From NCBI GenBank assembly GCA_949293985.1, contig CASFFN010000005.1, positions 62,001 to 126,000 of the forward strand: DNA of 64,000 bases. The letters are read 5' to 3'. The stretch is from an uncultured Eubacteriales bacterium. Lineage in GTDB: Bacteria > Bacillota > Clostridia > Oscillospirales > Oscillospiraceae. Positions 24,994 through 31,924 of this stretch are shown here, one piece after another (the first letter of the stretch is position 1; every line of letters begins with the position of its first letter). The position numbers and the translations under genes were made by a program. Under the pieces are notes generated by a model. It saw nothing but the letters and a program-made list of their open reading frames with translations, ran no database searches and was not told where the DNA came from.

Positions 24994-25277
24994 ACAGATT
25001 CCTCCTCCAAACTTTTCTTGATTTCCTTCTGGCTGTACCCCAGAAGTACCAGAACCGCCGCCGGGCTCAGTTTCAGCCCGGCAATCAGCTTCCGCAGGTC
25101 CTCCACGGTCCATTTCTCCGGGGCCTTCAGCTTCACCCCCAGGGTGCTCCTGGGAATCCCGATATGCTCCGCCAGGGCCGTGATGGTCATGACATTGTAA
25201 AACCCCTGCCTCTGCCTGACCTCCGCCTGGAAATCTTCATTTGCGTACTTGGTTGCGTACTGTCTGATTCTCGGCAT
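24990..25277 (-). CDS. Phage HTH DNA-binding protein
   Basis: A 95-residue protein from the ATG at 25277 (GGAGGTG upstream); its stop overlaps the next start. The segment ITALAEHIGIPRSTLGVKLKAPEKWTVEDLRKL is a helix-turn-helix of the Cro/regulatory type. Likely an early regulator accompanying the Cro-like protein. Confidence 0.65.
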   Translation of the reverse strand: MPRIRQYATKYANEDFQAEVRQRQGFYNVMTITALAEHIGIPRSTLGVKLKAPEKWTVEDLRKLIAGLKLSPAAVLVLLGYSQKEIKKSLEEESV

Positions 25278-25298
25278 ATGATTCACCTCCTTATAGAA

Positions 25299-25457
25299 TT
25301 AAGTCAACCTGATTTCAGTCTCATCGCCCCATGCCTTCACGATCTCCTGCTCTCCAACCTCCAGTTTAATATCCACGGGCTTATCCTCCTGCCGGGCTTG
25401 CAGTTCCAGTACAAGCTTGGCAATTTCTTCCGGCGTGGCTTCAACAATTATCTTCAT
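25299..25457 (-). CDS. Small acidic phage protein (52 residues)
   Basis: ATG at 25457 with GGAGGTG six bases upstream. The product alternates strands and a helix (MKIIVEATPEEIAKLVLELQ, then DIKLEVGEQEIVKAW). Clean start, no overlap, within the early operon. No known function. Confidence 0.55.
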   Translation of the reverse strand: MKIIVEATPEEIAKLVLELQARQEDKPVDIKLEVGEQEIVKAWGDETEIRLT

Positions 25458-25475
25458 AATGTCACCTCCTCAAAC

Positions 25476-25703
25476 TTACGCAAAACGAAAGTCTTGCGCA
25501 AAAAAAATTTTGCATGCCTCCTCGTAACTGTCACAAAGAAGTTCTGCCAATGCGGCAATTACGCTATAGGGCATTTTTTCTGGCTGCTCTAAATACCCGG
25601 AAAAAGTGTTGCGATTCACCCTGATTTCATCGGAAATCGAGGTAATCGTAAATCCCTTTTCTGCCATTTTACCTCTGAGCTTGGGGACATCTACCCGAAT
25701 CAT
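25476..25703 (-). CDS. Cro-like repressor
   Basis: A 75-residue single-domain HTH protein (FTITSISDEIRVNRNTFSGYLEQ as recognition unit). It is the first gene of the leftward operon and divergent from the CI-like repressor, the position of Cro. A promoter TTGACA-N17-TAATAT and overlapping palindromes lie just upstream. It should repress lysogeny functions and tune early transcription. Confidence 0.75.
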   Translation of the reverse strand: MIRVDVPKLRGKMAEKGFTITSISDEIRVNRNTFSGYLEQPEKMPYSVIAALAELLCDSYEEACKIFFAQDFRFA

Positions 25704-25718
25704 GTTCTCACCTCCTTT

Positions 25719-25842
25719 GTGAAATCTTTCGTTTCACGAAAGTATATTACCATGCTACCGCCGAAATGTCAATACGAATTGCGTAAGTTTTTTGGCGAAA
25801 GGCAAAATAATTCTTGCGTTGGGCGTAACCATATGCTATAGT
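25719..25842. promoter_or_regulatory. Divergent lysogeny switch: two promoters and operators
   Basis: Leftward promoter: TTGACA (25772-25767), 17 bases, TAATAT (25749-25744). Rightward promoter: TTGCGT (25814-25819), 17 bases, TATAGT (25837-25842). Two interlocked palindromes overlap the leftward start: CTTTCGT-TTC-ACGAAAG (25726-25742) and GTGAAA-N7-TTTCAC (25719-25737). These are the probable repressor/Cro operators. Confidence 0.75.
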
Positions 25843-25872
25843 AACATTAGCATCAAAAAGGAGGTGCTTTGT

Positions 25873-26496
25873 ATGACTGCACTCTCAGAAGTTATGAAAA
25901 AAAGGCGTAAAGATCTTGGGCTTACTTTGGCACAGGTTGCTGATGCAGTGGGTGTAACCGAAGCAACTGCCCAAAGATGGGAAAGCGGTAATATTAAATC
26001 TGTCCGGCATGAAAAAATCACACAGTTGGCATCTGTACTAAATGTGAATCCTGCAGAACTTATGGGCTGGCAAGCCTCAATCGATTATCCCAAAAACACA
26101 CACCCCATGCCCGAAATGCGGAAAATTCCTTTGGTTGGCACGATTGCTTGCGGCACGCCCATTCTTGCGGACCAGAACATTGAGGAGTATGTGTCTATCC
26201 CCAAAAATATCACAGCGGACTTTGCATTGACCTGCAAAGGTGACAGCATGATCAATGCAAGAATTTTTGACGGCGATGTGGTCTATATTCGCCAGCAGCA
26301 GACGGTAGAAAACGGAGAAATCGCCGCTGTGCTGATTGACAATGAAGCCACCCTGAAGCGGGTGCAGCTTTTCGATGACCACATTATCCTGCAACCGGAA
26401 AACCCCATGTATAAGCCTTTGGCCTTCTGGGGTGAGGAGATGAACACCGTGCGAATCCTTGGCAAGGCCGTGGCCTTTACCAGTGCGGTTATCTGA
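25873..26496 (+). CDS. CI/LexA-like phage repressor with S24 peptidase domain
   Basis: A 207-residue protein from the ATG at 25873 (AGGAGGTG upstream). Residues 4-60 are an HTH_3 domain (LTLAQVADAVGVTEATAQRW). Residues ~85-205 are the S24 self-cleaving domain with Ser125 (KGDSM) and Lys162 (ATLKRV). The cleavage dipeptide appears as Cys93-Gly94 rather than the usual Ala-Gly. It should maintain lysogeny and be inactivated after RecA-dependent self-cleavage. Confidence 0.88.
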   Translation: MTALSEVMKKRRKDLGLTLAQVADAVGVTEATAQRWESGNIKSVRHEKITQLASVLNVNPAELMGWQASIDYPKNTHPMPEMRKIPLVGTIACGTPILADQNIEEYVSIPKNITADFALTCKGDSMINARIFDGDVVYIRQQQTVENGEIAAVLIDNEATLKRVQLFDDHIILQPENPMYKPLAFWGEEMNTVRILGKAVAFTSAVI

Positions 26497-26518
26497 AAAA
26501 GTAAAAGAGGGGATTAAA

Positions 26519-28102
26519 ATGGCAAGATGCACCAGGTGCGGAAAAAGAGGAATGTTTCTGAAACTGACGGATGGACTTTGCCCGGATTGCCTGTCGGCAA
26601 AGAAGTTGTTTGCGGAGATGGCCGATGATCCGTTTTATCAGGCGTTGAATGACAAGCAGTATCGGAATGCTTTGTCTGAGTATCATGTTTTGATTCAAGA
26701 AATCGAAAGCGATTACTCCGTTTTTATCAATGGAATGGGCGGAGAAAACGCCGGGGGAAAGCTGGAGGAAAAATGTCTGCGGGGAATGATGTTGTTTACA
26801 GCTTTGGTGCAGTTCTGGCAGAAATACAAACAGGATATGCCTGCCAGCAGTCCTCCATTCCAAAGGCTGTCCATGCTCAGAGAGAAAAAAGGAGACTATG
26901 TGGGTGCTGCCACGGTTTGCATCCAGCAGATGCGACTGGGTGTCTTTGGGGACAGCACTAAGGCAGGTATGCGGGGAAGGCTGGCCCGGCTGATCAAAAG
27001 GGGCAAACTGGAAAATGACCAGGAGATTATGGCGGAGGCCATGAAGTTCCTGCAGCCATCCACCGCTGAGGAAATACCGGTGGCGGAAGCGGAGGAGGAA
27101 AATCAGGTGGAACCGGCTGTGGAATTGGCCGGGGAAATGCAGGCGGAAGAAGAATGCCTGGATAGTGTGGAAGAATCCCCTGAGAAACCATTGCCGGACG
27201 AAAGAGCAGAGGAGGGGAATCTCCATTCTTTTTTGGAGGACAGCAGGGCGCAGAAAAAGAGAGTGGCAAAGTACAATCGCACACTCTACGGAATCGTGCT
27301 GCTGGGCTTTCTGGAAGCTGTGTTTCTTATGTTTTCCATTACGGGCGTGATTGCGGCACCGCCATTGGGCATTGTGTGTCTGGTCGGATGCTTTTTCTTC
27401 TTCCAGAAGGTGTTTCTGAAAGTGTGGAAAAGGGCCAGGGCGCTGAGAACGGAGATAAAGGGCTTCCAAGGAAAATATGGCAAGCCGTCTCTGAATATCC
27501 ATGGGGACACAACCTATTGTTTCCTTGCCCCTTTTTCCTACGAAGAAACCTGCAAAAAAATCTGTGAGGCATTGGCTCCCATAGGGGAGGTGAAGAATAC
27601 GGATTCCCTCCACGGAACGATTACAGGGAAATTCCGTGTAAATAGTGGAAAAAAGGCCAAGGTGGTCTTTTTCGTTGAAAGAAATGATACACAATGCAAA
27701 GTCAGGGCGATTTTTAAGAAGGTTGCCAACGATGATTGGTGGGATATTTTCCTCCGGTCCTTGTTCAGATGTTCCGAAGGTGTTGACTTTGGCGTATCCC
27801 TGGCAAAAGGCGCTCCCCAGCTGGCCGGCGTCCTGCATTTGGGAGACGGTACCCAGCAAGTGTCCTTCTCCAAGACGAAGGGAGGTACTTCTCTGTCCGG
27901 CTTCTTAATCGGCGGAGCACTGTTCGGTGATGCCGGCGCAATCGTTGGGGGACTGTCCGGGAAGCAGCGAACCGTTACCCATAGCACGACTGTCTTTTCC
28001 GATGCACTGCTTGTGCGGATTATTTACAATAATGGAAGACTTTGGGAAGGGAAGGTTTCCAAGGGAAGCCCCCTGTATCACGAAATCCTGGTAAATGCGT
28101 AA
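26519..28102 (+). CDS. Prophage accessory membrane protein with N-terminal zinc ribbon
   Basis: A 527-residue protein, not recognised as a whole. It has an N-terminal zinc ribbon (CTRCGKRG...CPDC, residues 4-23), a helical region to about residue 190 and an acidic low-complexity stretch (about 190-245). Two membrane helices (about 262-310) and a beta-rich C-terminal part follow, with a Gly-zipper-like segment (SGFLIGGALFGDAGAIVGG, about 460-480). It lies between repressor and integrase on the strand expressed in lysogens, the usual spot for conversion or superinfection-exclusion genes. That role is inference. Confidence 0.6.
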   Translation: MARCTRCGKRGMFLKLTDGLCPDCLSAKKLFAEMADDPFYQALNDKQYRNALSEYHVLIQEIESDYSVFINGMGGENAGGKLEEKCLRGMMLFTALVQFWQKYKQDMPASSPPFQRLSMLREKKGDYVGAATVCIQQMRLGVFGDSTKAGMRGRLARLIKRGKLENDQEIMAEAMKFLQPSTAEEIPVAEAEEENQVEPAVELAGEMQAEEECLDSVEESPEKPLPDERAEEGNLHSFLEDSRAQKKRVAKYNRTLYGIVLLGFLEAVFLMFSITGVIAAPPLGIVCLVGCFFFFQKVFLKVWKRARALRTEIKGFQGKYGKPSLNIHGDTTYCFLAPFSYEETCKKICEALAPIGEVKNTDSLHGTITGKFRVNSGKKAKVVFFVERNDTQCKVRAIFKKVANDDWWDIFLRSLFRCSEGVDFGVSLAKGAPQLAGVLHLGDGTQQVSFSKTKGGTSLSGFLIGGALFGDAGAIVGGLSGKQRTVTHSTTVFSDALLVRIIYNNGRLWEGKVSKGSPLYHEILVNA

Positions 28103-28223
28103 AACAAAAACCGCCCTGGTGCTGGCACACCAGAGCGGCAACATAGAACACCACCAACACATCACGATAGGGGCAGTCTACCCTTTCATGGTAGCATATT
28201 TGCCCCGGAAAGGCAAGGAAAAT

Positions 28224-29285
28224 ATGAAAACCCCAAAGGCAAAGAAGCTCCCCTCCGGCTCCTGGTATGTCCGTGTCCGCATTGACGGCCAGGATGTGTC
28301 CATCACCCGGCCCACGGAAAAAGAAGCCCTGGCAGAGGCCATGGCCGTGAAGGCAGGATTATCTCAACATAAGAAGGACTTGCAGAACAATGACATGACG
28401 GTATTGCAGGCCATGAACGATTATATCGAAAGCCGCCGAAGCGTATTGTCCCCGGCAACAATCCGTGGATATTGCATTATCCGTGACAATCGGTTTCAGT
28501 CCGTATCCAAGATGAAGATCCGCTCCATCTCAAGGGAACGCTGGCAGCAGTTTGTAAACATTGAGGCCCGGCAGGTGTCCGCCAAAACGCTGAAGAATGC
28601 CTGGGGATTTGTTTCCTCTGTAATCCGTGCAGCGACAGGGGAGAGCATGACAGTCCGGCTGCCACAGGTGGTGCCCCAAAACCGCCCGTTTCTGGAGCCG
28701 GAGGAAATCCCCACCTTTCTGGAAGCAATCATAGGGGACCCGGCGGAAATCATTGCGCTGCTGGCACTATCCAGCTTGCGCAGGTCGGAAATTATGGCAT
28801 TAAACTGGAAGGATGTTGACTTGAAAAAACGATTGCTGAAGGTCAATGGAGCCTCCGTACCGGATGAAAATAACCATTATGTCCACAAGCCTGAAACTAA
28901 AAATCAGGCATCCAGACGGACGGTGCCGATTATCCAGCCACTGTATGAAGCAATGTTGAAGGTGCCGAACAGGAAAGGTCAGCTTGCCACCATGCACCTG
29001 ACAACGGCATATAACCGGATAAATCGGGCCTGTAAAAAAGCCGGCCTTCCGGAAGTTGGTCTGCATGGGCTCCGTCACAGTTTTGCGTCCCTTGCCTACC
29101 ATTTGCAAATGCCGGAGAAGGTGGCAATGGAAATAGGTGGCTGGGCAAACGATGCAACCATGAAAAAGATATATACCCATGTAGCCAGAAATGATGTCAA
29201 CCATTATAAATCCGCTTTCACGGAATTTTTTGAAAATGGCGATAAAAATGACGATAAGAATGGAAAACAGACTGCGGTGCAATAA
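28224..29285 (+). CDS. int: Tyrosine-type phage integrase
   Basis: A 353-residue protein from the ATG at 28224; the longer frame lacks a binding site. An AP2-like N-terminal strand set (KLPSGSWYVRVRIDG) and SAM-like core-binding domain precede the catalytic domain. The catalytic residues are Arg186 (LRRSE), His281-x-x-Arg284, Trp307 and Tyr317. The stop codon lies inside the tRNA 3' end duplication, so gene and att site overlap by a few bases. Catalyses integration and, with an excisionase not identified here, excision. Confidence 0.93.
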   Translation: MKTPKAKKLPSGSWYVRVRIDGQDVSITRPTEKEALAEAMAVKAGLSQHKKDLQNNDMTVLQAMNDYIESRRSVLSPATIRGYCIIRDNRFQSVSKMKIRSISRERWQQFVNIEARQVSAKTLKNAWGFVSSVIRAATGESMTVRLPQVVPQNRPFLEPEEIPTFLEAIIGDPAEIIALLALSSLRRSEIMALNWKDVDLKKRLLKVNGASVPDENNHYVHKPETKNQASRRTVPIIQPLYEAMLKVPNRKGQLATMHLTTAYNRINRACKKAGLPEVGLHGLRHSFASLAYHLQMPEKVAMEIGGWANDATMKKIYTHVARNDVNHYKSAFTEFFENGDKNDDKNGKQTAVQ

Positions 29286-29330
29286 CTTTCGGCGAGTTAT
29301 TACAGGGTTCAAATCCCTCTCACTCCGCCA
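29281..29330 (+). other. Prophage attachment site: duplicated tRNA-Ser 3' end
   Basis: The sequence folds as a tRNA variable arm (AATAACT/AGTTATT), a T-arm with GGGTTCAAATCCC, and an acceptor strand TCACTCC, G73 and CCA. A long variable arm with discriminator G points to a serine tRNA. No 5' half precedes it; the integrase does. So it is the att copy at the prophage right end, and the intact tRNA should be at the left end outside the window. Confidence 0.85.
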
Positions 29331-29332
29331 GG

Positions 29333-29370
29333 AAAAGCACCTTTTGTCCTCTGGACGAAAGGTGCTTTTT
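29333..29370 (+). terminator. Terminator after tRNA end
   Basis: AAGCACCTTT and AAAGGTGCTT arms, extended by GTCC/GGAC, enclose a short loop and are followed by TTTTT. This would be the native terminator of the interrupted tRNA gene and of the integrase transcript. Confidence 0.85.
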
Positions 29371-29373
29371 CAG

Positions 29374-29560
29374 TGAAATAAATCCTTTGGGATTTGTGAA
29401 ATGCCCTTCGGGCGTGAAAGATTGCTTCCCAATGTGAAATGCCTGCGGGCGTGGGTGGATTTATTTCCTTTCACTTTTCACACTGACCGCAGGTCAGTAT
29501 TTCACATCCGGAGGATATTTCACATCCGGAGGATATTTCACATATTCAGAAAGGCGGCGG
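29374..29560. repeat. Array of micro-hairpins separated by GTGAAAT/ATTTCAC
   Basis: The first half has GTGAAAT-like heptamers, each followed by a small palindrome: AAATCC-TTTG-GGATTT, GCCC-TTC-GGGC, ATTG-CTTCC-CAAT, GCC-TGC-GGGC. The second half has the heptamer inverted as ATTTCAC around GACC-GCA-GGTC and ATCC-GG-AGGAT; the last unit is tandem. It leads directly into the four-helix-bundle gene. Non-coding, modular and symmetrical overall. Confidence 0.75.
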
Positions 29561-29564
29561 ATTT

Positions 29565-29912
29565 ATGGGAGAATCCAAACTTCGGGACTTGTCCATGGAT
29601 TTTGCGGTGAAGATGGTGCAGCTGTGCGAAACCATCAAGGGTCACTATTCCCTTGTGAATCAGCTGGAGCGTTCCGCAACCTCCATCGGTGCCAACATCC
29701 ACGAGGCAAACTATGCCCATGGAAAAGCAGACTTTATTTCCAAGTTGCAAATCTCGTTGAAAGAGTGCTATGAAACGGAGTATTGGCTGGAATTGTTTGT
29801 AAAATCCGGTATTCTCAGCCCGGAGGCCGGAAAGGAACTATCCAACCAGTGCGGCACAATCCGCCGGATTCTCATTGCCTCCCTCAATACCGCCAAAGGA
29901 AACGGAAAATAA
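29565..29912 (+). CDS. Four-helix-bundle protein (S23/IVS family)
   Basis: A 115-residue all-helical protein with the family signatures SMDFAVKMVQLCETIKG, QLERSATSIGANIHEANYA and SLKECYETEYWLELFVKSG. Relatives are encoded in 23S rRNA intervening sequences and as accessory proteins of retroelements, and bind nucleic acid. Here it stands alone between a micro-hairpin array and a terminator. No reverse transcriptase is nearby. A candidate GGCGG ribosome site is weak. Confidence 0.85.
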   Translation: MGESKLRDLSMDFAVKMVQLCETIKGHYSLVNQLERSATSIGANIHEANYAHGKADFISKLQISLKECYETEYWLELFVKSGILSPEAGKELSNQCGTIRRILIASLNTAKGNGK

Positions 29913-29920
29913 TACGCTAC

Positions 29921-29957
29921 CGCCCCCGGCACCTAACCCGTGCCGGGGGCGTTTTTC
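29921..29957 (+). terminator. Terminator of four-helix-bundle gene
   Basis: A 12-bp perfect GC-rich stem (CGCCCCCGGCAC / GTGCCGGGGGCG) with a 7-nt loop is followed by TTTTTC. Confidence 0.9.
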
Positions 29958-29968
29958 TGGTTAAAGAA

Positions 29969-29991
29969 AACCACCAGCTCGGCTGGTGGTT
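29969..29991. other. Isolated hairpin, possibly an IS200/IS605-type end remnant
   Basis: AACCACCAGC-TCG-GCTGGTGGTT is a 10-bp perfect stem with a 3-nt loop and no T-run. Such hairpins occur at the ends of IS200/IS605 elements. No transposase fragment longer than a few codons follows, so only an end could remain. Confidence 0.35.
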
Positions 29992-30092
29992 CCAAAAAGC
30001 TTTAGCTATGAGTAGAAAAAATATCCTCCTTTGGTAGAATAAGAGTAGGTCTGCCAACCAAACTTACGAACCAAATGAGGAATCAAGTCCAA

Positions 30093-30491
30093 ATGAAACT
30101 TGTATATCCCGCAGTATTCCGCCCATGTGAGGAGCACGAAGGTTATACCGTCATCGTTCCGGATCTCCCCGGCTGCGTCACCGAAGGCGCTACCCTTGCC
30201 GACGCTATTGTGATGGCTGAGGACGCCGCTTCCGGCTGGGTGCTGGATGAACTGGAGGAGGGAAATATTGCACCCGCAGCCAGTCCCGCAGACAGTATTT
30301 CTCTGAACCCCGGCGAATTTGTAAATCTGCTTGTGCTGGACATGGATGCTTATGCCGAGAAATACGGCAACAAGGCAGTCCGCAAAAACCTCACCATTCC
30401 CGCATGGCTTAACACCTTCGCCGAAAAGCGCGGCATTAACTTCTCCCAGGTTCTGACCGACGCTTTAACCGCTATGTACCGGCAATCCTGA
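30093..30491 (+). CDS. HicB-family antitoxin-like protein, no HicA partner
   Basis: A 132-residue protein from the ATG at 30093 (GAGG about ten bases upstream; an ATG at 30075 lacks a site). Residues 1-60 form the HicB domain (VYPAVFRPCEEHEGYTVIVP, LPGCVTEGATLADAIVMAEDA). The C-terminus (NLTIPAWLNTFAEKRGINFSQ) is a ribbon-helix-helix-like DNA-binding segment. The ~60-codon hicA gene normally adjacent is missing on both sides. Confidence 0.82.
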   Translation: MKLVYPAVFRPCEEHEGYTVIVPDLPGCVTEGATLADAIVMAEDAASGWVLDELEEGNIAPAASPADSISLNPGEFVNLLVLDMDAYAEKYGNKAVRKNLTIPAWLNTFAEKRGINFSQVLTDALTAMYRQS

Positions 30492-30499
30492 TTCCCTCC

Positions 30500-30527
30500 G
30501 TACCGCCTCCTACTTGGGAGGCGGTAC
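30500..30527 (+). other. Stable hairpin after HicB-like gene
   Basis: GTACCGCCTCC and GGAGGCGGTAC form an 11-bp perfect stem with a 6-nt loop just past the stop. There is no T-run, so it may stabilise the 3' end rather than terminate. The rest of the gap to 30690 shows no gene. Confidence 0.5.
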
Positions 30528-30698
30528 TCAGCGTGCCAAAAAACGATTCAAGCCCCCAAATCCGGTATCATACAGGTATGGGGGTGTTTGTGCAGTTCTT
30601 TGACAGACTGCTGGCATCTGGAAGGGTTTTAATTGTTTTATAAGTATTGTTAGGTGATGCGTCGCGGTAAGATGCCTTACGGTCTTTCGATATGTTAT

Positions 30699-30815
30699 GG
30701 GGAATAATTCGTCGCTACTTACTACAAAAAATTCCCCAAAAGATTTACGGAGTAGAATAATCAACTTGCATATTGGGGAATAATTCGTTATAATATTAAC
30801 AAAAATGTTCCCCAA
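30699..30815 (+). promoter_or_regulatory. Fic gene promoter with GGGGAA operators
   Basis: TTGCAT (30766-30771), 17 bases, TATAAT (30789-30794). The 14-mer GGGGAATAATTCGT occurs at 30699 and again at 30775 within the promoter spacer. Palindromic arms GGGGAAT...ATTCCCC (30699-30737) and TTGGGGAA...TTCCCCAA (30773-30815) bracket the upstream region and the promoter/RBS. A repressor binding both would occlude transcription and translation start. Confidence 0.65.
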
Positions 30816-30826
30816 GGAGATTCGTT

Positions 30827-31765
30827 ATGGAAAACACATACTCCAAAATTCAAGAGTTATTGCATCAAAAGGCAGATTTTCAAGCGAGACTGAACCTGAT
30901 TCCCTATGATGGCACACCTGAAATTAAGGATCGGGACGGACAAAAATATCTGTATGTCCGTAAACGGGTAGGAAGCCGGTTGACTTCTACCTATGTGGAT
31001 GCCTACTCTGATGAACTGTATCAGTTACTGCTTCGTAATTCCAGAGAAGCGCGAGAGCTGCATAAATATATTCGCCGTGTAGAGAAGGAATTGGCTGCGC
31101 TGGGTTATGAAGAAACAGAGATTTCTCCCAGAGTGATGCTGAATCTGGATTTTGCCAGAGCCAATATGAAGGCCAACATTTATAATCAGGCTGTATTGGA
31201 AGGCGTGGCTACTACCTATCCTCAGACCGAAACCATTATTGAAAACGGCATTGTCTCCGGTATGAAACCAACGGATGTACAGAAAATTCTGAATTTGAAA
31301 CATGCCTGGGAGTTCATTCTGGACAAGGATGTGCTCAGTTACGGGACAGATTATCATATTCTTTGTCATATCGCAAAGCTTGTAAACGAAGGTTTTTACT
31401 CGGATGGAGGGCGGATTCGCGGTGTGCCCGTGACGATTGGCGGTACTTCCTATGTCCCTCCGCTGCCGATTGAAACCATTGTAAAAGAAAGCATCAATGC
31501 TATTTTGTATGAGAATGCCGACGATGTAGACATTGCCATCAAGCTGTGTCTGTATTGTATGAAGACGCAGATTTTCAATGACGGAAATAAACGGAGCTCG
31601 GTAATCTTTGCAAATCATTTTATGATCACGAAGGGACAGGGCCTGTTAGTAATCTCTGAAGATCGTGTTCCGGAATTTAAGCGCTTACTGGTAGCCTATT
31701 ATGAAGACCGGGACAATGGTGAGATTATGGAATTTATGCGGAACTACTGCTGGCGGACATTCTGA
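30827..31765 (+). CDS. Fic/DOC-domain protein with substituted catalytic histidine
   Basis: A 312-residue protein (AAGGAG seven bases before the ATG). Residues ~100-310 form a Fic domain. The core motif reads Q-I-F-N-D-G-N-K-R (residues 248-256) where active Fic AMP-transferases have H-x-F-x-(D/E)-G-N-x-R, so His is Gln. A TETIIENG helix (134-141) resembles the inhibitory helix. Fic proteins modify target proteins with AMP or phosphate groups; activity here is doubtful or altered. The gene is AT-richer than its neighbours, suggesting transfer. Confidence 0.85.
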   Translation: MENTYSKIQELLHQKADFQARLNLIPYDGTPEIKDRDGQKYLYVRKRVGSRLTSTYVDAYSDELYQLLLRNSREARELHKYIRRVEKELAALGYEETEISPRVMLNLDFARANMKANIYNQAVLEGVATTYPQTETIIENGIVSGMKPTDVQKILNLKHAWEFILDKDVLSYGTDYHILCHIAKLVNEGFYSDGGRIRGVPVTIGGTSYVPPLPIETIVKESINAILYENADDVDIAIKLCLYCMKTQIFNDGNKRSSVIFANHFMITKGQGLLVISEDRVPEFKRLLVAYYEDRDNGEIMEFMRNYCWRTF

Positions 31766-31792
31766 TTTCTGAAGTTTCGGAGCACATTATGG

Positions 31793-31924
31793 ATGAAAAA
31801 AGAATTTGATCCTCAGAGACCCCAAAAAGTCAGACAGAGCCTTGTGGCTGACCACGAGGAGAAGCTGCCTAAAATGCTGAAATTAATGCTGTATGGTATC
31901 GCGGAGAGGAGAACAAAAAAATGA
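31793..31924 (+). CDS. Small basic protein coupled to antiporter gene
   Basis: A 43-residue frame (FDPQRPQKVRQSLVADHEEK, then a KMLKLMLYGIAERR helix) whose stop overlaps the antiporter start as ATGA. The overlap suggests translational coupling or a leader peptide. The Shine-Dalgarno sequence is poor. No family recognised. Confidence 0.4.
   Translation: MKKEFDPQRPQKVRQSLVADHEEKLPKMLKLMLYGIAERRTKK

Noticed and set aside
29281..29330. Intact tRNA gene at the prophage end
   Set aside because: Only the variable arm, T-arm and acceptor 3' strand exist; the upstream sequence is the integrase gene.
29505..29560. Two 18-bp direct repeats that could suggest a CRISPR
   Set aside because: Units are adjacent without unique spacers and belong to the micro-hairpin array; no cas genes.
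30528..30815. Minus-strand frame of 95 codons upstream of the Fic gene
   Set aside because: Crosses the Fic promoter and operator repeats, has no ribosome site and no family features.
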